From Sedimentisphaerales bacterium (lineage in GTDB: Bacteria; Planctomycetota; Phycisphaerae; Sedimentisphaerales; Anaerobacaceae): a stretch of 61,559 bases of DNA. Below the pieces are notes generated by a model, which ran no database searches, was not told the DNA's origin, and saw nothing but the letters and a program-made list of their open reading frames with translations. The position numbers were made by a program, and so were the translations under genes. The DNA is taken from contig JANQHJ010000001.1 in the NCBI GenBank assembly GCA_028282745.1, forward strand, positions 1 through 61,559, given 5' to 3'. Below, piece by piece: positions 1 to 8,555 of the stretch (the stretch's first letter is position 1; each line of letters opens with the position of its first letter).

Positions 1-1
1 C

Positions 2-646
2 GGAGGCGGTATCGATCAGGGGCTGAGGTTCAAGGCTGTACAGATCGGCGGGCCATCCGGAGGGTGTATCCCTGCCGAACTAACCGACGTACCGGTGGAT
101 TTCGAATCTTTGACTGAATTGGGCGCGATAATGGGATCGGGCGGATTGGTCGTGCTCGATGAAACAGACTGCATGGTAGATATCGCCCGGTACTTCCTTG
201 AGTTCACACAAAATCAGTCGTGTGGTAAATGCACTTTCTGTCGCATAGGTACGCGTCGAATGCTCGATATACTTGACAGGCTCTGTAATGCGGAAGGTAA
301 AGCAGGGGATATAGAAGAGTTGCTGCGCCTCGGGGCTATGGTACAACACGGCAGCTTGTGCGGGCTTGGTAAGACAGCTCCGAATCCGGTTCTGTCCACG
401 ATAAAATATTTCCGCGATGAATACGAAGCACATATTAACGGCCGATGCCCTGCAGGTAAATGCAAGTCGATGATTAGTTATCGTGTAACTGATGATTGTA
501 TCGGTTGTACTCTCTGCGCACAGCATTGCCCGGAAGACGCGATAGAGATGAAGCCTTATGAAAAACATGATATTGACCAGGATAAATGTGTTCAGTGTGA
601 TACGTGCAAGCGGGTTTGTCCGCAGGGCGCGGTGATAGTTGAATAA
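2..646 (+). CDS. NuoF/HydB-like NADH-binding flavoprotein subunit, C-terminal part
   Basis: The 5' part lies outside the window; the reading frame is open from base 2. The visible 214 residues hold the end of the NuoF FMN/SLBB region (GGPSGG), then the NuoF-type [4Fe-4S] site (CGKCTFC plus a later Cys), then a C-terminal two-cluster ferredoxin ([11 protein letters not shown] and [11 protein letters not shown]). A ferredoxin tail on NuoF is typical of soluble NAD-linked bifurcating hydrogenase, formate dehydrogenase and Hyl-type complexes rather than of respiratory complex I. The next gene starts 3 bases after the stop and supplies a NuoG-like [2Fe-2S] domain, so the two are probably subunits of one cytoplasmic NADH-ferredoxin electron-transfer complex. 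The terminal substrate subunit is not visible. Confidence 0.9.
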   Translation, partial: GGGIDQGLRFKAVQIGGPSGGCIPAELTDVPVDFESLTELGAIMGSGGLVVLDETDCMVDIARYFLEFTQNQSCGKCTFCRIGTRRMLDILDRLCNAEGKAGDIEELLRLGAMVQHGSLCGLGKTAPNPVLSTIKYFRDEYEAHINGRCPAGKCKSMISYRVTDDCIGCTLCAQHCPEDAIEMKPYEKHDIDQDKCVQCDTCKRVCPQGAVIVE

Positions 647-649
647 AAA

Positions 650-2194
650 ATGGCGAAACTAACAATAGACAATCAATTTGTTGAAGTGCCGGATGGTACA
701 ACTATTTTATATGCTGCCGAGCAGCTTGGTATAGACATCCCCACAATGTGTTATATCAAGGACTTTGAGCCGTCGGCAAGCTGTATGATGTGTATTGTAC
801 AAATCGAAGGAAGCGGTGATTTTGTTCCATCCTGTGCCGCTATAGTTGAAGATGGGATGGTAGTTACCACTGATAACGAACAGATCAGAGAAGCCAGGAA
901 AACAGCCTTGGAATTATTACTCAGCGATCATTATGGTGACTGTATGGGGCCTTGCCATTTGATTTGTCCTGCGCAAATGAATATTCCTTTAATGATCCGG
1001 CAAATAGCTGCTGGTCAATTAACAGAAGCGATCAAGACGGTGAAAAAAGATATTGCACTGCCTGCCGTTCTTGGACGGATCTGTCCGGCGCCATGTGAAA
1101 AAGGATGCAGGCGGAGTTTTTGTGACGAGCCTGTTTCAATTTGTCTTCTCAAGCGTTTTGTCGCGGATGTTGACCTGAATTGCGAACAGCCTTATCGACC
1201 GGAATGTAATGAATCGACAGGTAAAAAAGTTGCGGTGATCGGAGCGGGGCCGGCTGGTTTAGCTGCAGCTTATTATTTGAAGCAACGGGGAGTTGATGTT
1301 GTAATCTATGATAAGAACGAACAAGCCGGTGGGATGCTCAGGTATCAGGTTAATAAAGAATTTTTGCCAGTTGAAGTTTTAGAGAAAGAAATACAGCAGA
1401 TAATAGGCCTGGGTATAGAATTAAAACTTAATACTGAAGTTGATAAAGATATTACTTTCGATGAGATTAAGAAAAGCTATGATGCAGTTTTTATTGCTAT
1501 TGGAAATGCTGAACATGATTTCAACGTTGAAAAGACAGATAAAGGTATTGTGATTGACAAAAAAACTTATCAAACTTCGGTTCAGGGTGTTTTTGCCGGC
1601 GGTGATATTGTTCGACAAAGAAAACTTACAGTTCGCTCTGTTGCCGATGGTAAAGAAGCGGCTGTTTCTATCTGTCAATATTTAGCGGAGCAGCAAGTCA
1701 CCGGAGTAAAAAGGCCGTTCAATACTCGCATCGGAAAGATCGATGAAAGCGAAACCCAGGAATTCCTCAAAACGGCGAATAATTCCGGCAGGACTTCTCC
1801 AGAGAATTTAGAAAATGGGTTTACCGGGCAACAGGCGATAGAGGAAGCGAAAAGATGTTTGCATTGTGACTGTCGTAAGGCGGACAATTGTAAATTGAGA
1901 GATTACAGTGATGGATATGGTGTATCGGCATCGCATTTTAAATACAGCAAGCGAAAATTTGAGCAGTGCATATCGCATCCGCAGATAATTTATGAGAGCG
2001 GCAAATGTATCGATTGCGGCATCTGTGTTAAGATAGCCGCCCAACAAAAAGAGCAATTAGGGCTGACATTCATCGGCAGGGGATTCGATGTTAGAGTAGC
2101 TGTTCCCTTTGATAATAAGCTGAAAGAGGCCCTTATAACGACCGGAGGCCAATGTGTCAGGGCCTGTCCGACGGGGGCCCTGGCTTTTAAATAG
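650..2194 (+). CDS. NuoG-type [2Fe-2S] / GltD-like FAD iron-sulfur protein without NAD(P)H domain
   Basis: A 514-residue protein. Residues 1-80 are a NuoG-type [2Fe-2S] ferredoxin with C34, C45, C48 and C62. Residues 95-185 carry GltD-type cysteines (GRICPAPCEKGC). The FAD-binding GAGPAG lies at 198-203 and the second FAD motif GGD at 317-319. A C-terminal Fe-S region follows (CLHCDCR, CIDCGICVK, CVRACPTGAL). In ordinary GltD about 280 residues separate the two FAD motifs, because an NAD(P)H-binding domain is inserted between them. Here only about 115 do, and YDAVFIAIG is followed within some 15 residues by the GGD-side segment, so the NAD(P)H domain is absent. NADH would then be handled by the NuoF-like partner encoded 3 bases upstream. 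Electron bifurcation is inferred from this pairing, not shown. Confidence 0.88.
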   Translation: MAKLTIDNQFVEVPDGTTILYAAEQLGIDIPTMCYIKDFEPSASCMMCIVQIEGSGDFVPSCAAIVEDGMVVTTDNEQIREARKTALELLLSDHYGDCMGPCHLICPAQMNIPLMIRQIAAGQLTEAIKTVKKDIALPAVLGRICPAPCEKGCRRSFCDEPVSICLLKRFVADVDLNCEQPYRPECNESTGKKVAVIGAGPAGLAAAYYLKQRGVDVVIYDKNEQAGGMLRYQVNKEFLPVEVLEKEIQQIIGLGIELKLNTEVDKDITFDEIKKSYDAVFIAIGNAEHDFNVEKTDKGIVIDKKTYQTSVQGVFAGGDIVRQRKLTVRSVADGKEAAVSICQYLAEQQVTGVKRPFNTRIGKIDESETQEFLKTANNSGRTSPENLENGFTGQQAIEEAKRCLHCDCRKADNCKLRDYSDGYGVSASHFKYSKRKFEQCISHPQIIYESGKCIDCGICVKIAAQQKEQLGLTFIGRGFDVRVAVPFDNKLKEALITTGGQCVRACPTGALAFK

Positions 2195-2222
2195 AAATTC
2201 AATATAGAGCGTGTATAATAAT

Positions 2223-2400
2223 ATGACTATGGAAAAGAACTACACAACAACGATGATAAGCAGAAAGATTCAGGCTTTTACCTTGATAGAGCGGCTGGTG
2301 GTAATGTTGGTTTGCTCGATGCCTCTGTAGCCTGGAGGAAAATTGAGGATATGAAAATATATCCCGGTTCTAATAATAGCAATGCAAAAATATGCCTATC
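2223..2400 (+). pseudogene. remnant of a type IV prepilin-like (FTLIE) gene
   Basis: Reading from the ATG at 2223 gives a 35-residue peptide containing QAFTLIERLVVML, which matches the prepilin cleavage/methylation motif (FTLIE followed by a hydrophobic helix). It stops at a TAG near 2330. In another frame the reading continues (SVAWRKIEDMKIYPG) up to a stop at 2409, as expected for a frameshifted remnant. The helix has an Arg directly after the conserved Glu and is very short. It is most likely a decayed pseudopilin or DUF1559-type N-terminus, families that are abundant in Planctomycetes. No other recognisable domain follows. Confidence 0.5.
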
Positions 2401-2441
2401 TTACTGGTAATGATGAAAGTTGTAATAATAAGGAGATAGAT

Positions 2442-3656
2442 ATGTACGGTGGTAAAAAGGTTCTACTAACAAGCGTTGTATCATTACTTGTCATTCTGTT
2501 TTTGATTTCAGCCGCTAATGCCGATGATTGGCCTTGTTGGCGTGGGCCCGACAGAGATGGGATATCTAAAGAGGTGGACTTTTTGACAGAATGGCCGGAT
2601 GGCGGGCCGAAAGTATTATGGAAGAATAAGATCGGCAAAGGATTCTCTTCAATTGCCATAGCCGATGGCCGGGCATATACCAGCGGCAATTCTTTTAATA
2701 AAGATACCATTTTCTGTTTTGACGCGTTAACCGGTAAAGAGCTGTGGAAGCATACTTATGATGAGTCGCTCGACCCTAAATGGTATGAAGGCGGTACCAG
2801 CGCTACACCGGTTGTTGACGGCGAGCTTGTTTATACATGTAGTAAAAGTGGAAAGGTGTTTTGTCTGAAAGTCGCCGACGGCAGTGTTAAATGGGGCAAG
2901 GATCTTAAGGAAGATTTCGGTATTGAACCGCCGACATGGGGATTTTCGGGCTCGGCTGTGATAATAGGTGAGCTTGTTATTTTTAATGCCGGCCAAAGGG
3001 GTATTGCCTTCGATAAGATGACCGGCCAATTGAAATGGCAGAGCGGGAAAGAAAAATCCGGCTATGCCTCAGTGGTGCGGTATCCGCAGGACGGGAAAAA
3101 CTATATTTTGATGTTCGGCAGCAAAGCTTTATATTCTCTTGACCCTCAATCAGGACAGGTCAATTGGCAGTTCGAGTGGAAGACACGGCACGGTTGTAAT
3201 GCCGCCGATCCAATCGTTAAAGATGATAAGGTCTTTATCTCGTCAGGCTATGGCAAAGGCTGTGCATTGATACAGATCGTCGATAATGATGTTACCCAGG
3301 TTTGGCGGAATAAAAAAATGAAAAATCATATGAATACCTGCGTGCTTATCGACGGGTATCTATATGGCTTTGACGAGAAGACACTCAAGTGCCTGGAGTT
3401 TGAGACATCAAAAACCTTATGGTCACAGAGCGATCTTGGTAAGGGCTGCCTGATAGCTGCTGATAATAAGCTTATTATTCTCAGTCAAAAAGGTGAGCTT
3501 GTAATTGCCGAGACATCGCCGAAAGGTTTTAAAAAAATAGCGTCCAGTAAAATTTTAACAGAGACTTGCTGGAGTATTCCTGCTTTGGCGAACGGTTTGC
3601 TTTATGCAAGGGATTCGAAGGGTAACCTGGTTTGTGTTGATCTAAGAAAAAAATAA
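2442..3656 (+). CDS. secreted PQQ/beta-propeller repeat protein (BamB-like)
   Basis: A 404-residue exported protein. The start at 2442 is chosen because AAGGAG lies just upstream (2430-2435) and it opens a clear signal peptide (MYGGKK, then a hydrophobic stretch ending ISAANA). The mature protein begins DDWPCWRGPDRDG, the signature of planctomycete PQQ-like beta-propeller proteins. Repeated blades follow, of the type FDALTGKELWKHTY, LKVADGSVKWG and LDPQSGQVNWQ. Such proteins form eight-bladed propellers in the periplasm or outer membrane. Some bind PQQ or assist outer-membrane assembly, but many have no known role. No catalytic residues can be assigned. It sits between the redox pair and the isoprenoid set, with 13 bases to the next gene, so it may be co-transcribed with the latter. 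Confidence 0.85.
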   Translation: MYGGKKVLLTSVVSLLVILFLISAANADDWPCWRGPDRDGISKEVDFLTEWPDGGPKVLWKNKIGKGFSSIAIADGRAYTSGNSFNKDTIFCFDALTGKELWKHTYDESLDPKWYEGGTSATPVVDGELVYTCSKSGKVFCLKVADGSVKWGKDLKEDFGIEPPTWGFSGSAVIIGELVIFNAGQRGIAFDKMTGQLKWQSGKEKSGYASVVRYPQDGKNYILMFGSKALYSLDPQSGQVNWQFEWKTRHGCNAADPIVKDDKVFISSGYGKGCALIQIVDNDVTQVWRNKKMKNHMNTCVLIDGYLYGFDEKTLKCLEFETSKTLWSQSDLGKGCLIAADNKLIILSQKGELVIAETSPKGFKKIASSKILTETCWSIPALANGLLYARDSKGNLVCVDLRKK

Positions 3657-3669
3657 CGAAGGAGTTTCA

Positions 3670-4461
3670 ATGTCAGAACCGGTATCTATTTTGTTTTGTA
3701 ACTGCTCGCATTCGGATATTATAAAGAGTGGAGTAAAATCCGCTGTGCTCGAAGCTCTTCAGCAAAGAGGTATTGTTTTTAAAGGGCTCAATGGCCTTTG
3801 CCGGGCCGCTAAAGAGAGGCAGCCTTTTCTAAAAGAATTTGCCCAGCACGGCGGCTTGGTGATAGCTTGTTATCCCAGGGCGGTTAAATGGCTGTTTCAC
3901 TGGTCGGGAAATCCTTTAGATGAAGACAAAGTGACGATCCTGAACATGAGAACCCAAAACCCGGAATTAATTATTAGCGAGCTGGACAAACTGCTAACTG
4001 CAAAGGGTGAGCCGGTAATTGATAAATTTGTTGGTGAGGATAACTGGATCCCATGGTTTCCTGTAATAGATAAGGATAGATGCTCGAACTGTAAACAGTG
4101 CATGAATTTTTGCCTGTTCTCAGTTTATAAACAATCCCAAGAAGGGCGTGTAATAGTTGAAAACCCGGCTAACTGCAAAACCAATTGCCCGGCTTGCGCG
4201 AAAATGTGTCCACAGCAAGCCATCATATTCCCTAAGTATGAGCATTCACCGATCAATGGTGACGAGGTGATGTCTGAAAATGAAGGTGATACAAAACAGG
4301 ATCCGGCAAATATTGATATTAACAAAATGCTCAGGAACAGGCAAAAAGGCGGTGTCGATGCGTATAAAGAAATAGCGAAAAAACTTGATATACCTTCCGA
4401 TGTTCTGGATTCCATGGGGCCGCTGGATGTCGACAGGGTGAATGATTTGATTGAAGATTGA
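3670..4461 (+). CDS. two-cluster [4Fe-4S] ferredoxin-type protein with HdrA-like N-terminus
   Basis: A 263-residue cytoplasmic protein preceded by GAAGGAG. Residues 1-100 contain FCNCSH, LCRAA and IACYPRAVKWLF, resembling the cysteine-bearing N-terminal segment of HdrA-type subunits. Residues about 135-190 form a bacterial ferredoxin domain with two cysteine sets (CSNCKQCMNFC and CKTNCPACAKMC), enough for two [4Fe-4S] clusters. The C-terminal 70 residues are charged and resemble no family I recognise. The stop is 2 bases from the start of the radical SAM gene, and the following genes overlap or nearly touch, so it probably donates electrons to that enzyme within one operon. The physiological partner is inferred. 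Confidence 0.82.
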   Translation: MSEPVSILFCNCSHSDIIKSGVKSAVLEALQQRGIVFKGLNGLCRAAKERQPFLKEFAQHGGLVIACYPRAVKWLFHWSGNPLDEDKVTILNMRTQNPELIISELDKLLTAKGEPVIDKFVGEDNWIPWFPVIDKDRCSNCKQCMNFCLFSVYKQSQEGRVIVENPANCKTNCPACAKMCPQQAIIFPKYEHSPINGDEVMSENEGDTKQDPANIDINKMLRNRQKGGVDAYKEIAKKLDIPSDVLDSMGPLDVDRVNDLIED

Positions 4462-4463
4462 TA

Positions 4464-6032
4464 ATGGCTGAACGTAAGCTCCAACCTAAGGTCATACTTG
4501 TAGCCGACCGGACACTAAGCGCAAATTACCCCACACTTTTTGACGGTATGTTCGCGACTATGCAGACAACACAGGTGCCTTCGTTAATGATGAAGCACTT
4601 CGTCGCTCCGCCGGTTCCGACTGATAAACAAGCAAGAGCTGAATTTGCGCCCATAGGACTTCGCCGTATCCAGTCTGCTTTAATAAAATATAATCAACTT
4701 GATATTGACGACGTTGTCTGTACCACTCCCGAAGCTTTACAAAAATTGTTAGGCCCCTGGGTAGAGATCGTTGCTGTCAGTTCCAGCGATCCGCTTGGTC
4801 ATGGTATGAGCAATACCACGACTTCGAATTTTTGGAAAGGTGAACTTTATACGTGGTTATTTACACGTCAGCTACTTGAAGTTTTATATAAAGCAAAACA
4901 AAAATATAATTTTAAGATTATCGGCGGCGGAGCCGGTGCCTGGCAGTGGAAAGCGTTTCCCGATGATACAGCCCGGAGAACGCTCGACGTAGTCTATGAA
5001 GGCTATTTCGAATCCGCGGGCTGTGCTTTGTTTGAAGAAATTCTATCCGGGAAATCTATTGATCATCATGTCCAGTGCAACGATTCAGGCGTTGATCGCA
5101 TCGTCCCTATTAAAGAGGCTTCGATATTCGGCTCAGTCGAGTTGTCGCGCGGGTGCGGTAGGGGATGTTGCTTCTGCAGTATGTCAGATCAAAAAATGGA
5201 GCACCTGCCAGCGTATATTATTTTAGCCGACATCGAAACTAATATTGCCGCAGGTTTAACTTCCGTTGTCAGTACAAGCGAAGACCTGTTTCGCTATGGT
5301 GCGGTAGGCCTAAGGCCTGATTTTGAAAAGCTTACTTCGTTACTTGATAAGATGCGCCGAATCAGGGGTATCGGGTTTATGCAGATCGACCATGTTAATG
5401 TTACAAGTGCCGCACAGCTTACAAACGAACAATTGTGTGAGATAAAAAGATTACTCTCCTGGAACATCTCGCATAAGCATCTCTGGGTGAATCTTGGAGT
5501 TGAAAGTGCCAGCGGTGAACTTGTCAAAGCTAATTGTCCTGGAAAAGTCGCGCCGTACGATGCCGATGACTGGGCCGAATTGGTTAAAGAGACCGCTTTA
5601 AGGCTACTCGAAACAGGCTATACACCTGTGCTTAGTCTCGTATTAGGCCTGCCTGGTGAGACTCCAGGTGATATTTCCCTGACGCAGAAACTGGTTAACA
5701 GCCTTGGTGATAAAGGCGTAGTTATCTTCCCGATATTTTATGAGCCTGTCGATGTAAAGGATTACAAGTCTCAAGATCGATTTACTATCGAGGAAATGCG
5801 GTTGGACCACCTGAATCTATATCGCAGTTGTTACGAGATAAATTTCAGAAATGTGCCCGGCCTTATATACGACAACCAAACCGCGGCTGGTGTAAAATTA
5901 ACCAAAAGGGTTGCAATGCAGATGCTTGGAAAAGTCGAAATAATGAACTGGCGTCGAGCGTTTAATAAAATTGGGAAAAAGCTTGCTGATAGTTCACTTT
6001 CTGCCCAGAGGAGTGTTGGATATGCTTCGTGA
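4464..6032 (+). CDS. cobalamin-type (B12-binding) radical SAM protein
   Basis: A 522-residue protein. The ATG at 4464 is preferred over the in-frame TTG at 4458. The N-terminal 215 residues are a Rossmann-like domain of the kind found before B12-dependent radical SAM domains, with a DPLGHGMS segment near residue 110 and an IIGGGAGAW glycine motif near 152. The radical SAM cluster motif CGRGCCFC (C231, C235, C238) follows a conserved ELSRG. The rest forms the TIM-barrel half (VNLGVESASGELVK, LSLVLGLPGETPGD). Known relatives methylate or rearrange lipids, hopanoids (HpnP) and antibiotics. The genomic position suggests action on an isoprenoid made by the next genes, but the substrate is unknown. 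It overlaps the next gene by 11 bases, which points to translational coupling. Confidence 0.85.
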   Translation: MAERKLQPKVILVADRTLSANYPTLFDGMFATMQTTQVPSLMMKHFVAPPVPTDKQARAEFAPIGLRRIQSALIKYNQLDIDDVVCTTPEALQKLLGPWVEIVAVSSSDPLGHGMSNTTTSNFWKGELYTWLFTRQLLEVLYKAKQKYNFKIIGGGAGAWQWKAFPDDTARRTLDVVYEGYFESAGCALFEEILSGKSIDHHVQCNDSGVDRIVPIKEASIFGSVELSRGCGRGCCFCSMSDQKMEHLPAYIILADIETNIAAGLTSVVSTSEDLFRYGAVGLRPDFEKLTSLLDKMRRIRGIGFMQIDHVNVTSAAQLTNEQLCEIKRLLSWNISHKHLWVNLGVESASGELVKANCPGKVAPYDADDWAELVKETALRLLETGYTPVLSLVLGLPGETPGDISLTQKLVNSLGDKGVVIFPIFYEPVDVKDYKSQDRFTIEEMRLDHLNLYRSCYEINFRNVPGLIYDNQTAAGVKLTKRVAMQMLGKVEIMNWRRAFNKIGKKLADSSLSAQRSVGYAS

Positions 6033-7695
6033 TTCACTTTTCTTAGATAGAGCATCACATCCGGCTCAGGCTAATATACCTGCCGATAAAGCTGTACGTG
6101 AAAAAGTACTGCTGTTGGCCCGTGATTATATAAGTAAAGAAAAGACAGCCGGGCCTGTCTCTTTGGCACACCTTGAGCAAATTTGCGATAAAATTATAGA
6201 GCAATCTGAGATATCGAAGCAATACAAGGATTTTTTATCTGTTCTGGTTAATAACGAGATTTGGCGTGATGCGGTTGCTGCTATCCCTTATGACAAACGC
6301 TTGCTGCTGCTGCCAAAGTGTCTGCGAGATGCGGAAAATTGCAAAGGCCATTTTGATAATGTCGGCCTGCTCTGTGCTCATTGCGGCAATTGCATAATTG
6401 ACAGGTTGCAAAGTGACGCCGAAAAACTCGGCTATACTGTTCTAATAGCTGAGGGCTCGCCGATTGTCATATCTCTCATACAGACAGGTCAAATCGAATG
6501 TATTATTGGAGCCTCCTGTCTTTCGGTTCTGGAACAGACATTCAAATATATGGAAGCCGGTGCCATCCCCGGCATCGCGATTCCATTATTATACGATGGC
6601 TGTAAAAATACTTTTCTTGATATTGACTGGCTAAGTGACGCAATATATGACAGCCGGGCTGAGAGAAATCAGCGGCTCAATTTACGAATAATCTGTGGTC
6701 AGATAAAAGAGCTGTTTAATGAAGCACAGCTAAAAGGCTTGCTTGTACAAGAAAATGATCCCACTGAACAGATCGCACTTGACTGGATGTGTTGCTCAGG
6801 TAAAAGATGGCGGCCTGCTATTATGGCCTGTACTTATGCGGCTCTAAGTTATAGAGATTTTAAATTTACTGATGAAGTTATTCAGTCAGCTGTCGCCGTC
6901 GAATGTTTCCATAAAGCCAGCCTGATTCATGACGATATCGAAGACGGCGACATGCAGCGGTATGGCAAAAAAACACTGAACGCCGAATACAATACGGGCA
7001 TAGCTCTTAATGTCGGCGATTTTCTGCTTGGCGAAGGTTATCGCCTTTTAGCGGAATTGGATGTTGACAGCGATAGAAAAAATCAGATGCTAAGCACAGC
7101 TGCTTTGGGGCATCGGAATCTTTCACTTGGTCAGGGCAGGGAGCTTTTATGGAGCTATGAGCCCGGGCCGTTAAGTGTCGAAGATGTGCTGGCAATCTTC
7201 GAAAAGAAAACCGCGCCGGCATTTGAAGTTGCACTTAAAACAGGGGCGATATTAGCTGGTCAGGGTGGAAAATATGATGATATTTTTACTCAATACAGCA
7301 AATATCTTGGCATCGCTTATCAAATTCAGGATGATATCGATGATTATGATAAACCTTGTGACTCTAATGACCTTTTACATAACAGGCCGTCGATAATTCT
7401 TGCTTTGACTTATAGAGCCGCGACCGCAGAACAGAAAAACAGTATTGAACAATTCTGGAAAAATGACCCGGCAGATCAGACTGTTCAGCAGAAAATACAT
7501 GAAATGATTGCGGCTGCTCACAGCAGGCGAACTGCTCTTGAGATGTTATCTTTATATAAAGATAAGGCGGTTAATTCTCTTACTGAGCTGAAGAACCAAA
7601 ATCTCAAGGGGTTCTTTAGAATTGTGGTCAGTAAATTGTTCCATGAAATTGAAGTGATGCTGTGCTGTGACGACGATCCGAAAAGAAATGATTGA
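6022..7695 (+). CDS. DUF116 - trans-polyprenyl diphosphate synthase fusion
   Basis: A 557-residue two-domain protein. The start at 6022 is set by AGAGGAG (6007-6013). Residues about 85-210 are DUF116: LLLLPKCLRDAENC, then CAHCGNC (C118, C121, C124), IIGASC and a downstream DGCKNT, a cysteine pattern likely to bind a metal or Fe-S cluster. Residues about 225-530 are a class I (E)-polyprenyl synthase with GKRWRP (260-265), the first Asp-rich motif DDIED (304-308) and the second DDIDD (437-441). All catalytic aspartates are present. It should join isopentenyl units into a linear prenyl diphosphate; chain length cannot be read reliably. Fusing DUF116 to a prenyl synthase is unusual and suggests that the prenyl product or its synthesis is linked to redox or metal chemistry. 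It overlaps the upstream and downstream genes. Confidence 0.9.
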   Translation: MLRDSLFLDRASHPAQANIPADKAVREKVLLLARDYISKEKTAGPVSLAHLEQICDKIIEQSEISKQYKDFLSVLVNNEIWRDAVAAIPYDKRLLLLPKCLRDAENCKGHFDNVGLLCAHCGNCIIDRLQSDAEKLGYTVLIAEGSPIVISLIQTGQIECIIGASCLSVLEQTFKYMEAGAIPGIAIPLLYDGCKNTFLDIDWLSDAIYDSRAERNQRLNLRIICGQIKELFNEAQLKGLLVQENDPTEQIALDWMCCSGKRWRPAIMACTYAALSYRDFKFTDEVIQSAVAVECFHKASLIHDDIEDGDMQRYGKKTLNAEYNTGIALNVGDFLLGEGYRLLAELDVDSDRKNQMLSTAALGHRNLSLGQGRELLWSYEPGPLSVEDVLAIFEKKTAPAFEVALKTGAILAGQGGKYDDIFTQYSKYLGIAYQIQDDIDDYDKPCDSNDLLHNRPSIILALTYRAATAEQKNSIEQFWKNDPADQTVQQKIHEMIAAAHSRRTALEMLSLYKDKAVNSLTELKNQNLKGFFRIVVSKLFHEIEVMLCCDDDPKRND

Positions 7696-8548
7696 AGCGG
7701 TATGCCGTTCGAAGCAGTTACTTGCTGTTGACGTCCCGGATATTATAGCTTTTTTGAATGATAAACAAAATCCTGACGGTGGTTTTCGAGGACGTTCCAA
7801 ACACAGCGATATTTATTACACTTTATTTGCATCTGAAGCATTAATAGCTCTTGGGGCAAAATTGCCTGCTAAGTTAATAAAGAAATATCTTAAAGGCCTT
7901 TTAGATAATCTTCCTTGTGACCTTATCCATTTGGCGAGTTTAATACGTTGTTATGCTGATTTTACGTCTGAAGAATTAGCTAACTATAAAGATATTTTTG
8001 TCGAGCGGCTTGAGCAGTGTCATGTCAAAAAAGACGCGGGTTATGAATGTTATAAAAATAGCGGTGGTTCTTCGTACGGATGTTTCTTGGCCTTAGCGGC
8101 TTATCAGGATTTGGAGAGCGATCTGCCTGATCCGGATGGAATTATAAAATTTCTGCAAACACTGTGTATTAATGACGGGGGGTATTGTAATGAGCCGGCG
8201 TTACCATTCGCATCTACACCGGCTACCGCTGCTGCTATAACTACTTTACATTATCTAAATGCTAAGATATCGGAGGATGCCTTAGTATTTTTAAAAAACT
8301 GCTTTGAAGAAGATGGCGGTTGCAAAGCCGTCGCTGGTGCAAAACAACCCGATCTGCTTTCAACCGCGGTTGCGATTCATAGTTTATCTGTCGTCGATAA
8401 GTTAGGCCTTATCGATAAAAGGCCGACACTGAGTTTTATTAAAAGTCTTTATCATGATGGCGGTTTTTGTGCCGGGTTGGATGAAACAGTACTGGATTGC
8501 GAATACACTTATTATGGTTTACTTGCCCTTGGCCATCTTGTAGATTAA
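7688..8548 (+). CDS. prenyltransferase/squalene-oxidase repeat protein, single small barrel
   Basis: A 286-residue protein. The ATG at 7688 overlaps the upstream stop (ATGATTGA), which favours it over an in-frame GTG at 7667. It consists of about five alpha-alpha repeats of the prenyltransferase-beta/terpene-cyclase type: QNPDGGF near residue 26, CINDGGY, FEEDGG and LYHDGGF, ending in CEYTYYGLLALG, which resembles the end of protein prenyltransferase beta subunits. There is no DxDD motif, so protonation-initiated cyclisation by this protein alone is unlikely. Its size fits one alpha6-alpha6 barrel. It lies between the prenyl synthase and the class II cyclase (8 bases to the latter) and could be a partner subunit or a prenyl-binding protein; that role is inferred. 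Confidence 0.82.
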   Translation: MIEAVCRSKQLLAVDVPDIIAFLNDKQNPDGGFRGRSKHSDIYYTLFASEALIALGAKLPAKLIKKYLKGLLDNLPCDLIHLASLIRCYADFTSEELANYKDIFVERLEQCHVKKDAGYECYKNSGGSSYGCFLALAAYQDLESDLPDPDGIIKFLQTLCINDGGYCNEPALPFASTPATAAAITTLHYLNAKISEDALVFLKNCFEEDGGCKAVAGAKQPDLLSTAVAIHSLSVVDKLGLIDKRPTLSFIKSLYHDGGFCAGLDETVLDCEYTYYGLLALGHLVD

Positions 8549-8555
8549 AAGCGAT

